DNA of 64,000 nucleotides from Paramacrobiotus metropolitanus (taxonomy: Eukaryota; Tardigrada; Eutardigrada; Parachela; Macrobiotidae): NCBI RefSeq assembly GCF_019649055.1, contig NW_026570346.1:124001-188000 (forward strand), given 5' to 3'. The position numbers and the translations under genes were made by a program. Below are positions 12,040 to 23,451 of the stretch, in pieces (positions within the stretch are counted from its first letter, which is position 1; each line of letters starts with the position of its first letter). The notes under the pieces are model-generated. The model was not told where the DNA came from. It did no database searches and was given only the letters and a program-made list of their open reading frames with translations.

Positions 12040-12730
12040 TTATCATTGACACTAAAATGGAAGTACCCGTATAACATACATTATGTACTACTAATCGTAA
12101 TCCTTTTTCTAATTCTCCTTACCACTAAAAAGGAGGAAAGATCGGATTTGCTTTTCCAAATTTTTGCGTGGGTAATTCGGGAACGCTACGGGATCATCAT
12201 CACATTTGAAGTTCGTACTGCAAAATACGATTATGATTTCCGCAACGTTGACCATCTTATTGTTTAGCGCCACAACGCCACCGCTAGAGCCCCAGCAACG
12301 GCTGTCACACCGGACGCTGGATATCCATTCCACAAAAAGATGCCCCCAAGTTCCAACCGTACCTTCTGGAGGCAGTGGGAGTTACAACAAGTTGGAAAAC
12401 CACGTAGGAATCAACGTGCAGAATTAGCCGTGGACGACAGCGCAGACCGTAGAAGAAAAGCCAAAGTGCGGCCGGACGTAGTATTAGCCGATTATTCCTG
12501 GAAGAAAATAGTACAGTATTAAATACCTTGAATTTTCTTGGACTATCTTCAAAGAGTTTATACAAGTACAGCACAAACTTGTTTCTTATATGTTTTCTTA
12601 TATTTTCTTTTGTCTCTTACGTTTTCGTGTGCTTCTGATGTTTCTTGTGTGTTTTCTTATGATATTTTCTTTTATAAAAAATTTATTTTATAGAAAAATT
12701 GATTTGAAACTTACGCGGTTTTCGTGTGGT
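12040..12730. repeat. Tandem duplicate unit 1 with a small open frame
   Basis: Direct copy of 13430-14160 (about 1.4 kb apart), from AAAATGGAAGTACCCGTA to ACGCGGTTTTCGTGTGG. In both copies the plus frame at about 12230-12300 reads a hydrophobic segment, ISATLTILLFSATTPPLEPQ here and ISVTLSILLFSATTPPLEPQ in the other. The changes across this part are conservative. It could be the signal peptide of a short secreted product, but the frames diverge afterwards and the other copy lacks the ATG (ATG to ATC). The 3' part has degenerate TATGTTTTCTTA repeats. Confidence 0.6.
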
Positions 12731-13429
12731 GTGGCTGTTTTCTAATTTATTATTTCGAAGTGTCGCAATGTTCGTAAGCCAAACGGCCGCTGCGGATTGC
12801 GGACATTACCAATGCAACGGAAGTGCTAAAGCGCAAATTTTAGAACAAACAATTTGAGAAACCGTCCGCTGACGCTTTTTGTATGCAACTGACAGTTTAT
12901 GACTGAAAAGTTGCGCATGCTCAAGTTTACCAAAATTACCGCAATCCGTAGTGATTACGTATATACAATAATGCAGAGTAAACAGGCTCGTTCTTGTGGC
13001 CGTTTATTCGGCCGCTGAGGCTACATGTATAAGTATATATAGAGACATAAAATATACAACTGTAAATATAGGGTGTTAGATATCATCCAACCTACGTTTT
13101 TTTTTAGCATGTTGCATCATCTTGCATGCTCCGTATATGGTGCTAGCTATTTTATGTTGTGACGTTACACGTTACTCATACTGATGTTCTAATATTATTT
13201 GCAAGCTAGCTATAAAGGCTGCTGCATCTGTGTATAAGAGACCAGTCTAGGCTCATTAAACTTCAAATCTCCACATTAGAGTTCGTAAATCGTCAAGATT
13301 TCAGCAGCGAAACGGAAATTTTCAGCCTTTTTAAGAAACTGTCCACATAGAAGTAGTAACAGTAAAGTATTTGGTAGCGGTACGGGGACTACCAAGAGAC
13401 AGTTACCTTTTTGTTTGTGAGAGTACTGT
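12731..13429. other. Spacer between tandem duplicates
   Basis: No gene or recognised repeat. An ATAAAATATACAA(T/C)TGTAAATATA motif at about 13049 echoes 11982, so part of this spacer may belong to the duplicated unit. Confidence 0.4.
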
Positions 13430-14160
13430 AACGTCCACTAAAATGGAAGTGCTCGTACAAAATATATACTATGTATTACGAAATATATATTATTACTAAA
13501 AATTGTACAAACGATTACGATTAACAGTACATATATTATGTACTGTTAATCGTAATCGTTTGTATAATTTTTCTTACCACCGAAAAGGGGGAAAGAGCGG
13601 ACTTATTTTTCCTGATGTGTAGGTGGATAATCCGGGAACGTTACGGAATCATAATCGAATTTGAGGTTCGTATTGCAAAATACGATTATCATTTCCGTAA
13701 CGTTGAGCATCTTATTGTTTAGCGCCACAACGCCACCGCTGGAGCCCCAGCACCGGACGCTGATCCAAAAGTTGTGCCCGAATTTGCAACCGGAGGGAGT
13801 ACAAGTTACAGCCGGTTCGAAAACCACAACATGGAGTAACTGGCCGTGGACGGCAGCGTCGCAGCGAAGAACGTAATATTTTACCCATTATTCCTGGAAC
13901 GAAAATAGTACAGTATTGAACTACCTTTAATTTTCTTGGACTATCTTCAAAGAGTTTACACAAGTTCAGCTAAAATTCGTTTCCTTATAATTATGTTTTC
14001 TTAAATTTCCTTTTGTCTCTTATGTTTTCTTGTGCTTTTATGTTTCTCGTGTGTCTTATGTTTCTTATGTTTTCTTGCGTTTTCTTATGATGTTTTCTTT
14101 TGTAAGAAAATTTATTCTATAGGAAAATTGATTTGAAACTTACGCGGTTTTCGTGTGGCC
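13430..14160. repeat. Tandem duplicate unit 2
   Basis: Second copy of the 12.04-12.73 kb unit, sharing the GTAATTCGGGAACG-like segment, the TTGTTTAGCGCCACAACGCC core, the TTTTCTTGGACTATCTTCAA segment and the TGTTTTCTTA-rich tail. It contains an extra hairpin (13498-13571). Confidence 0.88.
13498..13571. repeat. Near-perfect 35-bp hairpin
   Basis: The arm at 13498-13532 contains AACGATTACGATTAACAGTA. Its reverse complement is at 13537-13571, with one mismatch and a 4-nt loop. In the first tandem unit only the right-hand side has a counterpart (TACTACTAATCGTAATCC at 12084), so the palindrome probably arose by local inverted copying in this unit. Confidence 0.9.
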
Positions 14161-14799
14161 TTTATCATGAAATGAGTATGGGATTTTATGTTGAGCTGTT
14201 TAATTAATTTAAATGAGCGCTCTAAACTTATAAAAATCTTATGGGTTACACAGAATAGCACAGCATGGGGCAACGAAATTGGGAACACTTATTTCAGCTT
14301 ATTACGATTACTCTAATTACAGTTTCTCTTCCAAATACATATGTTCGTATTGCTACCAAGAGTAGTTACCGTGATTACATACTTAATCTTAGATTTCCAT
14401 GATCGCAAAGCGTTTTGAATTGTTACAATTGAAAATGTCTCCCACTGGCATCGCGCGATACCAGCCATAAATTGTTAATGACCATAACGATAAGTTGTTA
14501 ATTCGCTTTGAAGACAGCAGAAGCAGAAGAGCATAACGGTTATTTTAATTCGACGAGCGGCCGGATTAAAACTGGATGAGCTGTCTAACGATTAAGGGAC
14601 AGCTTCAAAGAGCGATTTTAATGATTGTACTGTTACTGTAATATGGATTAGAATGACCGGAGTAAACAGATGAATAACAGCTTAAAAAATTAATTCATAT
14701 GCTATGGTCAACAGGGCGTGGCGAAATCTATCATTATTGGATAGGATCATGGGAATGCAGCGTAGGTGCCTGTTTTCTTGAAAAAAAGGTGATACAGCG
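14161..14799. other. No gene seen
   Basis: Non-coding; nothing recognised. Confidence 0.5.
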
Positions 14800-16600
14800 C
14801 TATGCACTGCCACTGTAATTACCTTCCTCGCTTTCCCTTCCATGAACGCGGCATCCATCCGATTGGCTAAACACGGAATTAAGCGCTGCACTTCCAGCGG
14901 CGGTTATTCCCAGCCAGGATGCTCCTGCAACATTGAGCATTGCTGCAGAAGCAAGAGTACTGGGCGTCTTGCCGAACCAGCGATTGATGGGAGCCAGATC
15001 GTCTGATTTCTACACTGTTCCAAGATCCGGTTCTTCAGTTACATGCTGTCATCACGGTAGCAGGTATCCCATAAACCTGGTGTACTTTACGTACACAGCA
15101 TGCGTATCTAACCTGGCCGAACACGCTCATTACCAAACTCCGCTACAACAGGCATATGATACAAGTTCATACAATACGCCTCAGATAACTGCAAGCTTAT
15201 TGGTATGGCGAGATTCGGCTGTCGCGGGTGGTACTCCTAGGATCAGGACCTGCTGAGTACCCTACATGCCCGTTTTAACTGGCTAGTACCAGTGTATTTC
15301 TTCTACAGCTGAACAAATAGCAGCATCCTACCCGTGTTCCTTGAAGTTGACACTATAGAGGTTCAGCGGCCGTCGGGCGCTTTTATAATCGCCAATGTTG
15401 ATGACGTAGGTTGGCAGGTGACGAGCTGGTGTCTGGTGGCATAACAGTCTCAGCAGGGCGCCATCCGAAGGAAACCGAGAAACGGCCGAAAAATGCACTG
15501 ATGGGGGAATCTAACCCCGGCTACGTTGTAAGATCCGCGTAGGCTGCACCACTGCACCACGGCGCAAAGTGTTGAGGATCCTTGAAAGACTTTGACGCTG
15601 TCCATGAGCCGCTTCTCTCCTCACAACAGCATCGTGGTTTCGTGCGATGCCGTTACACTCGAACATTGCCGGAAGAATGGGCTCTCCCGTCTTTTCTGAA
15701 AGATAATTAGTAGAGTAGGAAAAATAGTTCCAGATGCGGAAGTCCAGACCTGTGTAGTTACGGAAAATTCACCCACAGTTAGAGTTATGTCACAAGTAGC
15801 GTGCCAGTACAATACGCTCAACTCTATGCTACGGATGCAAGAAACCGAGTTTCGAGTTATACGGCGGGTTACGCTACCATAAACCATACGAGTCGTACAC
15901 GGAATATTTACGAGGGCTGCGTTAGAGTTAAGTTTTAGGAGAAGTGAGTTACACTTCGGAGTAATATTATAACTCAATAAATCACAACTAACGCGAAGCA
16001 CTAGGTTTTCCACGAATGTGTCGTATAAACATGCATCACAATAATACTTCCAACTTCCAAGGTCTTCGTAATGCTTCCAATAGCTTCCAATAGAATAGAA
16101 CAGAATGCTTCCAATAGAATACAGTATATCAGCAGTTATAAAAGATATCACTCCAAGTTACGTTCTTTTGGCAAGGAAATGAAACCGCCATAGCAGCAAA
16201 TTGGAGTATCGCAGAAAGTATCTAGAAAACGGGAACGTAAAGAACGCGATATATTATGGCGCAGGATCTTCTTAGTAAAATGTGGAGAACTCGAATTGAT
16301 TAACTTCAAGCACAGCCGAAAACAGAGTGCGCTATGCGCGGGGCGTGGCCACGCCGTTGCTGAACTGTGATTGGACATAGGGTCAAAGACGCTCAGGCAG
16401 ATACGAGTCTGTATGCTTATAAACTGTTTCCAAAAATAGGTACAGTATATTAAAATAAGCGACCCGGTACCTAGCAATAAATTCATGTACATCCATAGGA
16501 AGTATCAGGATCGTTCGCTTTCGCGCGCTTCCAAACCATTTTTTTGATTAATTTCATTTGACATTGTTTTGCAATTTCCGAGAACGGTACACATGCAAAA
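14800..16600. repeat. Segmental duplication, copy A (middle part)
   Basis: Duplicate of 33490-35940. The shared GCGGCATCCATCCG...GCTGCAGAAGCAAG block lies at 14848 and 33494. In one plus frame both copies read a similar run (IAAEARVLGVLPNQ vs IAAEARLLGVLPRQ), suggesting a decayed coding sequence. Segment 15060-15260 is inverted relative to 33935-34125. Further matches are GCGATGCCGTTACACT (15647, 34859) and CAGCCGAAAACAGAGTG (16315, 35671). The end (16458-16600) resembles a MITE arm and also has a counterpart at 35797. Confidence 0.8.
15453..15635 (-). mobile_element. tRNA-derived SINE-like repeat, copy 1
   Basis: Read on the minus strand: an upstream module with AGAGAAGCGGCTCATGGACA, then a tRNA-like part with GCGCCGTGGTGCAGTGG (box A) and GGGGTTAGATTCCCCC (decayed box B), then a body with GCCGTTTCTCGGTTTCC and CGGATGGCGCCCTGC. 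This is the only copy of the four in minus orientation. Confidence 0.75.
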
Positions 16601-16719
16601 CAGCACGGCTAAAAATAACACAAATGAATGATTCATTAAAAACGATATCAAGCATTCCCACCTATCTGCATTTCCTGATTGCAGAACTGTAACGTGGGCG
16701 TCAGTCAAGGAAAATTTCG

Positions 16720-17076
16720 AATCAAATATCTGGACTCTAATGCACCCACGAGTCTAATGCGTCAGTTTAGACGTACCATAGTCTGGACATAATTAAATAT
16801 AAATTTTGGCAAACAATACTCCCTCCAAAATTGTTTATAATTGCCAAGTAATAAATATTTACGATTCTTCCTTGCAGCAATCATGAAATTTTCAGAAGCC
16901 ATACAAAATGCAGACCAGCATTAATCGGTCGCTTTTCAGTGCTCCGTTAAGTGTGAGGTTTAATCCGCGATAACCTTCATAACGGCCGAAAACTGTTCGT
17001 GCTCCGTAGTGGTAAAAAAGAGAGTTGACGCACGGTAGTAATGATGATTTACTGCACACAATCTATGCGCGGCCGA
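16720..17076. repeat. Segmental duplication, 5' flank of MIF copy A
   Basis: Matches 37470-37845: GACGTACCATAGTCT, TAATAAATATTTACGATTCTT, CGGTCGCTTTTCAGTGCTC, GTGAGGTTTAATCCGC and GCCGATTAA are shared in order. It ends at the TTAA into which the 17081 MITE inserted. Confidence 0.85.
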
Positions 17077-17080
17077 TTAA

Positions 17081-17555
17081 GGGAAGTGGCCCGGTACATG
17101 GTACCAAATTCATGTACATGCACGAAATCTTTCACTTTCGCGCACTCCCAAACCGTTTTTTCTCTAGTTTTATGACATTCTGTAGTCAAATGATTTGTAT
17201 ACACAGGCCTGAAAACCGTTTGCGCGCGCAACATCCGGTTCGGGAGTTATGGCTGTAAGAAAATTCGCAATAGTTTAAATGCTTTCAGGTGTACCAAAAG
17301 TCTCATTATGGACCGATCTCCTTCAAATTTTGCATGTAAATGCACATGGCCATGAAGATCGTTTTTACACCGATCCACTGTTCTAGCATGTTTTTCAAAA
17401 TGAATTTAAATTTTTGAAATTCATTTTAAAATTTGAAAACATGCTAGAACAGTGGATCGGTGTAAAACGTTCTTCGTGGTTATGTGCATTTACGTAAAAT
17501 CTGAGATCGGTCCATAATGAGACTTTTATTACCTGAATGCATTTAAAACTTTAAA
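17081..17555. mobile_element. TTAA MITE inserted upstream of MIF pseudogene
   Basis: Starts after TTAA (17077-17080) with GGGAAGTGGCCCGGTACATG. It runs through the conserved AACATCCGGTTCGGGAGTTA block to a nearly perfect central inverted repeat (GATCCACTGTTCTAGCATG and its complement). The right arm stops near GAGACTTTTATTACC and lacks the terminal arm. The paralogous site at 37846 (GCCGATTAAGTGC) is empty, so insertion followed the duplication. It replaces the TATA region that other MIF copies have. Confidence 0.85.
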
Positions 17556-17679
17556 AGCCACAAATTCGTATACAAACACATCATTCGGCGAAATCACAGC
17601 TCTCCCAACTCTCAGTGGGAGTTCTCACTTCTCAGTACGTAGTCCTATTTTTCGTCCGCGACTATCGCATCTCGACAGC

Positions 17680-18254
17680 ATGCCGCTCTTTCAGTTGAGC
17701 ACCAACCTTTCCTAATCCGATTTCCCCGCGCATTTCCACGAAGATTTGGCAACGATGCTGGGACAACTGCTGCGAAAGAATCCCAACGTAAGCAAATTGT
17801 CAGGCACGCTTTTCCCAAGATACGCGTGTTCAGAGTGTGACCTTTTGCAGCACATCTCGGTGAGCATCAGCACCGATCAGTTCCTGACATGCGGCGGCAC
17901 CACGGAAGCTTGCGCGTTCGGTAACTTTGTTGAGAAGAACAACGATGCTTTCGTAGAAGCTATGCGAATTCGTTTATGAGAAACTGTGAATCGATGACGC
18001 GCGGTGAGAAACGGCGCTAAAATATGACTAAAAGAGCGAACAAGATTTCCTATTTTTATATTGGAAAATATGTGGTGGGAGTAGCGTCGTCGTAAAACGA
18101 CAAGCTTTCTTCCGTAAGCGTTGGAATAAAGTGATTGTTTTTTTGCAGGTTTACGCTGTTCCTCGGCGATTATCTAGCGTACGACGTGGGTTTCCGCGGA
18201 TTTTCCTTTTTCTGCTCTTGGACACTTTGTAGTCAAAATAAAGCCTGTCATTGA
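17680..18254 (+). pseudogene. MIF-family pseudogene (locus 1)
   Basis: Exon 1 is 17680-17787, intron 1 is 17788-17850 (63 bp, GTAAGC...TTGCAG), exon 2 is 17851-18003 and exon 3 is 18149-18254. The start MPLFQLSTNLS resembles MIF, with the catalytic Pro2 present, but codon 12 is TAA where other copies have AAA. Exon 2 is 20 nt shorter than in intact copies: an 18-nt in-frame loss after the CAFGN motif, plus a 2-nt loss after EAM that shifts the frame to RIRL-stop. Locus 5 (38100) shares the second lesion. A MITE sits in the promoter. It is a dead tautomerase-fold gene. Confidence 0.88.
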
Positions 18255-18668
18255 CTTTTCTGTTCCGCTCCCGAGATCCCGGGATCGAGGTTGCTTTCTG
18301 GCTGCGATGTAGAAGCAAGTACCGGCGACCGTATATACGAGTAAAGAAACTTTGTGAATTGTTGCACTAGCCGTTATTCTACAGTTTTGTTTGAATCCTT
18401 CTGCAATTCGTTTCACGCTATGACCTTTGCGGTTTTAAGGAAGTTTTACAAGTCTTTGTATAAAACACTTTGACAAGATGCGAGATATTTCTCCACAAAG
18501 GGTCGCTTAATTTAGAAAATTAGTGAATAAACTCCATTCAGCTCTCGCAGCTCCAGTTAATGGCAGCTCGCGCAGTTTTTTCACTCCAATTCTGATATCG
18601 CAGGTCGCACACCTAGCACTATATGTGGTAGGATAAACCAACCTGACTTATCGTAGCAAGCAGTAACT

Positions 18669-19262
18669 GGGAAATGACCCAGTACATGGTACCAAGTTTG
18701 AAATTCGTACACACGCTCGAAAAATTTCGCTTTCGCGTGCTCCGAAACACCCGAAAATGTTTTATGACATTCTGTAGCCAGATGATTTGCATACATGGAC
18801 CCGAAAACCGTTTGTACGCGCAACATCCGGTTCGGGAGTTATGGCTGTAAGAAGATTCCAAAAAGCTGTAATGCATTCAGGTGTACTAAAACTCTCATCA
18901 TGGACCAATCTTCTTTAACGTTTGCATGTAAACGCACTTATGCACGAAGATCGTTTTTACACTGAACCCCGGTTGTAGCTTTTTTGCGGATTTTGCAATG
19001 CATCTCACACTTTTTAAAATTTATTTTAAGAATGTGCGAAATTTAAAGGAAAACGGTCCATAATAAAACTTTTTGTACACGTGAATGCATGTAGAGTTTT
19101 TGAAATTTTCTTTCAGCCATAACTATCGAACCGAATGCCCTGTTTTCACGCCTATGTGTTTGTATACAAATCATTTGGTTACAGAATGTCATAAAACAAA
19201 GCAGAACAAGCTTAGTATTGCGCAAAAGTGAAAGTTGTCGTGCATGTACGCGAACGTGGTTA
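18669..19262. mobile_element. TTAA MITE family member
   Basis: The left arm begins GGGAAATGACCCAGTACATG and the right arm ends near GTCGTGCATGTACGCGAACG, close to the reverse complement of the left. ACATCCGGTTCGGGAGTTAT and its decayed inverse (ATAACTATCGAACCG) mark the inner arms. A truncated counterpart is at 38845-39030. Confidence 0.8.
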
Positions 19263-19574
19263 GAAATTGCTCAGAAATTCAAACCAGTACCAAAGTTTTG
19301 CTCAGACATGCAAATTAATACGAAATTTTAGCGGGCTACATTATCAGTGGCCACAGCAGCCACAACCCGCACAGTTTAATAATAATTCAAGACATTCTTT
19401 GCTACAGATAATCTCTTACGGTTTTATTATCTTGCTGAAGTGCTTGGTACAAACAATAACAAAAAAATATTTAAACAGAAAATATTGTGCTAATCTGCTA
19501 AGCGAATATTACCTAATCGCAGAAAAGTTCAAACAGCCAAGCCAGAGTCAATTGCGAACGTTAAAATTTACGGT

Positions 19575-19980
19575 GTTGTTGGGCTCAGGCTTCGCTACCC
19601 GTATCCAGTGGTGGGTTGAGGATCAGACGTGGGGCAGAACTAGCAACTCCCGCCTATTTGGCTTCGGTTTATGCCACATCGTCTCTGGTTTCACACACAT
19701 CGTCGCCGGAGTCGGGGAAATGGCTGAACGCTCTACCTGTGCCCCCTCTTGGAATATTGATGTCGGATGAGAGCTTCTGTGTAGCGGTTGGATTACGAAT
19801 AGGTCCGTCCTCATCTGTGCACTGACTGTCGCCTGCCTGTGGACGAATATGGCCACCCAGGTCTTTCTTGCGAGAGGAGCGCGGGACGCTTCATCCGGCA
19901 TACGTCTTTGAACGACGCGATCCGGAGGAGCCGGGTCAACCGGTCAACTGTCAGGCGCGGTTTTGTCGACTTACGCTTGT
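19575..19980 (+). mobile_element. Reverse-transcriptase relic (C-terminal half, part 1)
   Basis: A short GC-rich island. Plus-strand frames contain ELATPAYLASVYATSSLVSH and SGKWLNALPVPPLG...VAVGLRIG. After a frame break come GHPGLSC and SAGRFIRHTSLNDAIRR. I recognise this order (SGxWLxALP, then VAVGLRLG, then GxHGLSC, then SAGRxxRHxxLNDxI) from the region after the reverse-transcriptase domain in a retroelement family common in invertebrate genomes; recognition is from memory. It is frame-broken, lacks the catalytic domain, and is absent from the paralogous place in copy B (about 39.4 kb). Confidence 0.6.
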
Positions 19981-20172
19981 TAAGAGTGTGACCTTTTGCA
20001 GCACATCTCAGTGTGCATCAGCACCGATCAATTCTTAACGTGCGGAGGCACCACGGAAGCCTGCGCGTTCGTTAAATTGGCATCCATGGGAGCTTTGTTG
20101 AAAAGCACAGCGATGCGTACGTCGAAGCGCTGTCCGATTTTGTCCATGAGAAACTGGGAATCGATAACTCGC
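19981..20172 (+). pseudogene. MIF-family fragment (locus 2)
   Basis: Begins inside intron 1 (AGAGTGTGACCTTTTGCAG) and retains exon 2, HISVCISTDQFLTCGGTTEACAF. The frame shifts within exon 2. A GTAAG donor follows the GATAACTCGCG end, but exon 1 is missing and exon 3 is lost except for CCGGCTACCTAA-like remains near 20222. The 5' part is replaced by the retroelement relic just upstream. Confidence 0.85.
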
Positions 20173-20379
20173 GGTAAGAAAGGGAGGTTTTAAGATAACA
20201 ATAGCCGCGAACAAGGATCCCGGCTACCTAACTGGTCCCGCAGCGTTACTGCCATTTTCTGTGGGGCTCCGCGGACGGCGATTTTTTGCCTAATTGCTGT
20301 CGAAAACCAAGTACCGATGACCGGATAGGATGCGCCTTTCGGAATTGATTGCACAGAAAATTGTGGCATAGTTTTTTTG

Positions 20380-21700
20380 AATCCGTCTGTGATTTGTTTG
20401 GCACTTGCCAGACTTGCACTAAACTTGCACTTGACTTGCTCTAAACTTTCTTGTTTAGAGATGTGTTCTGTTTATCAAACATTCCTATTTGATTTCAGAG
20501 CTGCAAATAATTATTCTTCAATAAAACAACATGAACCATCGCGTGTAGCTGCCTATAATAATGCAGTCCTGTATCGTATTGATATACGCGTGAATAGCCA
20601 AATGGCCCATCAAGAAATTGTTCTACGTATTATTCCGTGACCGGAAGCGGAAGTTTAACTAGACCCGCAACGCTACCACCGGCCGGCAGTTACGTAAATA
20701 GTAAACACCGCTATGCTGTCGTATGGCTGTATTTATTCCCAATTTCTCGATCTGGCAGATTGTCATTGGCTTTTTGACGAGAATCATTCTTCAATGCCAA
20801 AATAATTCTCCAGTTTTTCCACTTTTTGCCAATACCTCCCGTATCCCACCGTAACTCTGCAAGCCGAATGTATTCCCTGGGAAACATAAGAACATTATCC
20901 GGATCTGGAAAGACGCTCGACGGATAGAGTTAGGATACATTAAGATTGCAATATTGCATTATGATCAAGACAGGCGAAACCGCGAAAATGTGCTATTGAT
21001 GAAAGTGTTATGACTGTATTGATATTATCGATGCAAAATAATCATGTCGGACGATGGAAGATTTTTTTTATCTTGAAGTTGATACTATTCTCGACATCTC
21101 CAAGTTGTTAATTTTTATGTGTGTTTTTTTCGGAGTTCCTTGCGTTCAATATCGGTATCTACCATAAACGTATCTGCATTCTGCAACGTTACGGGATATG
21201 GTGTGTAAGAACGTGCGTGACGAGCTTTTGTGGCGCGAGATCATAGAGACTCAGCTCATGAATAAATTACGGGCACCAGAGCTACAATGCCGGGAATTCT
21301 CCTGATGATAGCTGCGAAAAGCGGACGTTTTGTTCCAGAAGGAAATAACTACTCTGTGTATAAACTATATGAGTTGGCGATTTGTACTTCGCCGAGTACT
21401 TCGTGTGCAGTGCTTATTGGTCTTATTCGGATGGGTTCGTGCTAGTCACGAGTGTTGCTCATCCGTCCGAACCGGAATGTCCAAAGAGGCATCCCGTTCG
21501 GAGCGATTAGCAACGTCGTCCGTCCGAATCGTCCGAATGCCGTCGGATAGGAGAACACCGTGGAATGATGCTGTCCGGTGCGGGATGACCGACACAAGGT
21601 ACCGTGTTCAAATACGACGAATGGCAAGGAATGGCAAATAACAAGGAATGACAAATAATTTATGGTATAAGCAATCACAAGTTTTCTTAACTGAAGTTGC
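20380..21700. repeat. MIF downstream block, copy 1 of 3
   Basis: Shared in order with 27840-28990 and 41390-42470: GATTTGTTTGGCACTT, a GCGGAAGTT...AGACCCGC segment, GGCCGGCAGTTACGTAAATAG, GAAAGATGCTCGACGGATA, GGATACATTAAGATTGC, CTCGACATCTCCAAGTTGTT and TCATCCGTCCGAACCG. It contains no intact gene. In the 28.5-kb copy the minus frame stays open for 138 codons, but this copy has stops in that frame. Confidence 0.8.
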
Positions 21701-21939
21701 ATACTTCACGTATCCCTGCTGATGACCAATGTAAAAACAATGGTTCACCGCATCAGTATTCTGTATTTATATTTTTTGCCCCAGCCATGGTATATTCATA
21801 ATTATCTTTACCATACTGCTTATGCAATGTTCGAATTTCGCATTATTAAACTGAGCAAGGAAGACAAACAAATATTAGAACTAATGTATTAGCAGATATA
21901 ATATCTGCCAACTGATGTTGATCTTCTAAGGCATCTTGT

Positions 21940-23330
21940 CATAGATGGATTTCCATCCGGACAAAATTCCCTTTAGAAGGTCCAGACAGCAAAATAATCA
22001 AGCGTTGCTTCGGGATACGCTGAATCGACTCCGATTTGAAAAAGACAGTGACTCCCGGATTGTCGGCTGGTGTGCCGACAATGCGCGGGTTCAGGAAGCA
22101 AATTCCGTAACTATTATAAACTGTACAGTATTCCGTGGGCAATAATTGGGTCTCCGGATGGGTCGCCGTCTCCGTCGCGGAGTACCGCCGCGTGTTTATC
22201 CCATTACATGGCGGAATTATATCAAGTATGGGTACCCGGTACTGCCAATGCACTGGCAATGCTAATCATGATCACACCACGTAATCGGATAAACACACGC
22301 TGGCTTTTACCGTATCCGCGGCGCATTCCACCACCGCGTCCACATCCTGAGTGTATCCCAGCCACCTAACACCAGCTGCTAGCCCTGGTTTATGGAGAGC
22401 AGCGGCGCACGTACAGCGACAAAATCTTTTTCAGGATTTTCAACACTGTGCGCCGTGGTGCAGTGGTACTGCCTACGCGGATCTAACGACGTAGCCGGGC
22501 TTCGATTCCCCACATCGGTGCATTTTTCCGCCGTTTCTCGGTTTCCATCGACTTGCGCCCTGCTTAGTTAGTCATATAAGGATCTGTCTGTTTACACCGG
22601 ATTGAACATTAAATACTTTTCTCGGGTAAACACGGATTGTACACGAATCGTACTTTCCTCTGATAAAGCCCGTTGTATTATCTGTCTATAAGGTCACGAA
22701 ACGATCTTTCACCGCGTCTTGCCACAGCAGTGTATCATTTAAACATTGTAAATGACGCTTGCTGGTTATCCGTCTTAAGCTTACGATTTATGTAGCTATG
22801 GCAGCGATACAGTGAGGAACTACCCTCGGAATGTCGGTTTCTAGTGATCGGGGAAACGGGAACCAGGGCGCAGTGCCCGCTGATTTCCGTAGCCGTGATC
22901 GCATTTGCCGAGCGCCGGACGTCATCCCGCCAGAGAATTTGACGCTTCCCCGCGATCCTGGTTTGGATTATGGAAGTGCATGTGAATAATAGTTTGTAAT
23001 TGCAATACGTATATAATTCTTATCACGGCGAATTTTTTATTTTGCTTTTTCGTTGTGAAGGATAACAAAATACTTGTAATATTATATGTGGTGCGGGTAC
23101 GGCAGTATGAGGCTCCCGTCGAAAATTGATGTTAACCATAAGAATCTGCAGATTTCGATTGCATCTGTATGAATCTGCCAATCAATGCGGAAAATCTGCC
23201 ATGATCTAACACGTTGCAAGCCGTTGCACACCGTAACCAGTGGGCACCCATCCATCCTTGAGGTTGTTTTTAATACCATATTTACATAAACTTTCATTTG
23301 TTCAAGTATAATCTTTTGATATCTCAGCAT
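21940..23330. repeat. Segmental duplication, copy A (right part)
   Basis: Direct match to 42770-44750: GATGGATTTCCATCCGGA, TGCCGACAAT, GCGTGTTTATCCCA...GGCGGAAT, the SINE-like repeat, and AATGTCGGTTTC...GTGATCGG. Part of it also appears inverted at 63.2-63.99 kb. No gene is supported. Confidence 0.82.
22385..22562 (+). mobile_element. tRNA-derived SINE-like repeat, copy 2
   Basis: The module GCGCACGTACAGCGACAAAA is followed by a tRNA-like part: GCGCCGTGGTGCAGTGG (acceptor, D arm and box A), CTACGCGGATCTAACGACGTAG (anticodon arm) and GGGCTTCGATTCCCCA (T arm and box B). A GCCGTTTCTCGGTTTCC body closes it. The anticodon loop would be about 12 nt, too large for a working tRNA. Confidence 0.78.
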
Positions 23331-23451
23331 CTTGCAATTGTGGGAGTTTTAAAATAAACGTAATCGACAGAATCAGCACAGTTTAAAGTACAAAACTGAT
23401 CGCAGATGCACTCCAACACAATCTGAGAAACCGGACAGGTGAGCATGCCCA

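Noticed and set aside
17788-17850. A 21-residue lineage-specific insertion in MIF
   Set aside because: It has consensus splice ends at the exact position of human MIF intron 1, and locus 4 has an in-frame TAG inside it. It is treated as an intron; possible retention is reported as a finding.
22450-22525. A functional tRNA gene
   Set aside because: The anticodon loop is about 12 nt, the acceptor stem is imperfect, and the same unit recurs with a shared non-tRNA body.
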